In this document: positions 6,924 to 7,480 of the stretch, piece after piece
Layout: each line of letters starts with the position of its first letter
How positions within the stretch are numbered: the first letter of the stretch is position 1
Assembly (NCBI GenBank): GCA_030151925.1
Contig: JASLCY010000195.1
Location: 1 to 7,480 of the forward strand
Origin: Oligoflexus sp.
GTDB taxonomy: Bacteria; Bdellovibrionota_B; Oligoflexia; Oligoflexales; Oligoflexaceae
Direction of reading: 5' to 3'
DNA length: 7,480 bases
The notes under the pieces: generated by a model
Databases searched by the model: none
What the model saw: only the letters and a program-made list of their open reading frames with translations
What the model was told of the DNA's origin: nothing
Translations under genes and position numbers: made by a program

Positions 6924-7433
6924 ATGTCCAGCACCGTACGTCGCCCCCTCTTCATCGCCGCCCTCGGCCTCGCGCTGTGCGGCTGGGCCCTGGCGCACGA
7001 AGAGGATGAAGAGCGCAAGACGATCACGAGCGAGGAGAAGAAGGCGACGCTCGATCCCGCGGCCCTGCAGACGATCAGCGCGGCGTACGAGCAGAACGTG
7101 AAGCCCATCTTCGACCGGAAATGCAACGACTGCCATTCGAACAAGACCGTCTTCCCCTGGTACTACAAGGTGCCCGGCGTGAAGCAGTATATCGACGACG
7201 ACGTCGAGGAGGGCCGCGAGCATCTCGATATCTCGAACGGTTTCCCCTTCGCCTCCAAACACGGCGTCGGCCACGACCTCGAAGAGATCTCGGATGAAGT
7301 GAGCGAGGGCGGGATGCCGCCGAAGCCTTACACGTTCATGCACCGCGGGACCACGCTCAGCGATGATGAAAAAAGAACCATCCTCAGCTGGGCCGAGAGC
7401 GCCCGCAAAGCCTTCAATATCCAAAGGCAATAA
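6924..7433 (+). CDS. Periplasmic haem-binding-domain (Haem_bd) protein with one CxxCH motif
   Basis: A 169-residue exported protein likely to carry one covalently bound c-type haem. Residues 1-24 are a Sec signal peptide with probable cleavage after WALA; the Cys at 19 does not sit in a lipobox. A very acidic, Lys-rich stretch follows (25-42). The core begins VKPIFDRKCNDCHSN with C67, C70 and H71 as the haem attachment motif. It continues through FPWYYKVPGVKQYIDDDVEEGREHLDISN-like segments, then EGGMPPKPYTFMH (M131 is a plausible axial ligand) and LSDDEKRTILSWAES, the order expected for Haem_bd (PF14376) proteins. That family is usually annotated as cytochrome-c-like or haem-binding; its electron partners are not known from this sequence. 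Cytochrome c maturation genes must lie elsewhere. The gene is divergent from cls and may begin an operon running off the window. Confidence 0.88.
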   Translation: MSSTVRRPLFIAALGLALCGWALAHEEDEERKTITSEEKKATLDPAALQTISAAYEQNVKPIFDRKCNDCHSNKTVFPWYYKVPGVKQYIDDDVEEGREHLDISNGFPFASKHGVGHDLEEISDEVSEGGMPPKPYTFMHRGTTLSDDEKRTILSWAESARKAFNIQRQ

Positions 7434-7455
7434 TCCAAGACTGGCGAATATGACT

Positions 7456-7461
7456 TTGACA
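7456..7461 (+). promoter_or_regulatory. Perfect -35-like TTGACA near the right edge
   Basis: A consensus TTGACA lies 22 bases after the Haem_bd-type stop codon; any -10 box would fall at about 7479 or beyond, outside the window. The same stretch has an ATG at 7450 that stays open to the edge (MTLTSPGGIG) but lacks a Shine-Dalgarno sequence. So the end holds either a promoter for a following gene or a gene start, and cannot be resolved. Confidence 0.2.
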
Positions 7462-7480
7462 AGCCCTGGTGGAATCGGAG

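Noticed and set aside
1..7480. A defence island, CRISPR array, insertion sequence or secondary-metabolite cluster
   Set aside because: No spaced direct repeats, transposase motifs, terminal inverted repeats or clustered biosynthetic enzymes were seen; the genes are individually familiar housekeeping or envelope families.

Overview
The window is about 60% GC, densely packed with genes, and looks like an ordinary chromosomal stretch of a Gram-negative bacterium. Three products are predicted to be exported: a DUF3078-like protein with a Sec signal, a probable lipoprotein chitinase, and a periplasmic haem-binding-type protein. The mix of a Cu(I)-exporting P-type ATPase, a DUF3078-like protein, an MgtC/SapB protein, a GH18 chitinase and a Haem_bd protein would fit a free-living or predatory lineage such as Oligoflexia/Bdellovibrionota or a neighbouring deltaproteobacterial group. 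That placement is inference, because the window has no rRNA or other marker gene.

Layout. The left edge cuts into a copper-exporting ATPase (to 2018, + strand). A DUF3078-like secreted protein follows on the same strand (2117-3187), after a gap of about 100 bases. It converges with an MgtC/SapB-family membrane protein on the minus strand (3192-3875), with only 4 bases between the stop codons. A 148-base AT-richer intergenic region then separates the divergent mgtC-like gene and a secreted GH18 chitinase (4024-5346, +). The chitinase converges on a cardiolipin synthase (cls) locus on the minus strand (5363-6806), and a small hairpin fills the 16-base gap. The cls locus is split into two reading frames: the membrane anchor and first part of the catalytic domain lie in one frame, and both HKD motifs in another. 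The last gene (6924-7433, +) is divergent from cls and encodes a short secreted protein with one CxxCH motif. The final 47 bases carry a perfect TTGACA hexamer and a possible start codon but no gene that can be confirmed.

The genes do not form one pathway. The repeated changes of direction mean most are their own transcription units, and they share only a cell-envelope theme: metal export, outer surface, membrane lipid and periplasmic haem. I found no tRNA, rRNA, CRISPR array, insertion sequence or defence system. The least ordinary feature is the broken cls gene, where a few residues around a conserved DG-x-G-type segment appear to have been lost together with the frame.
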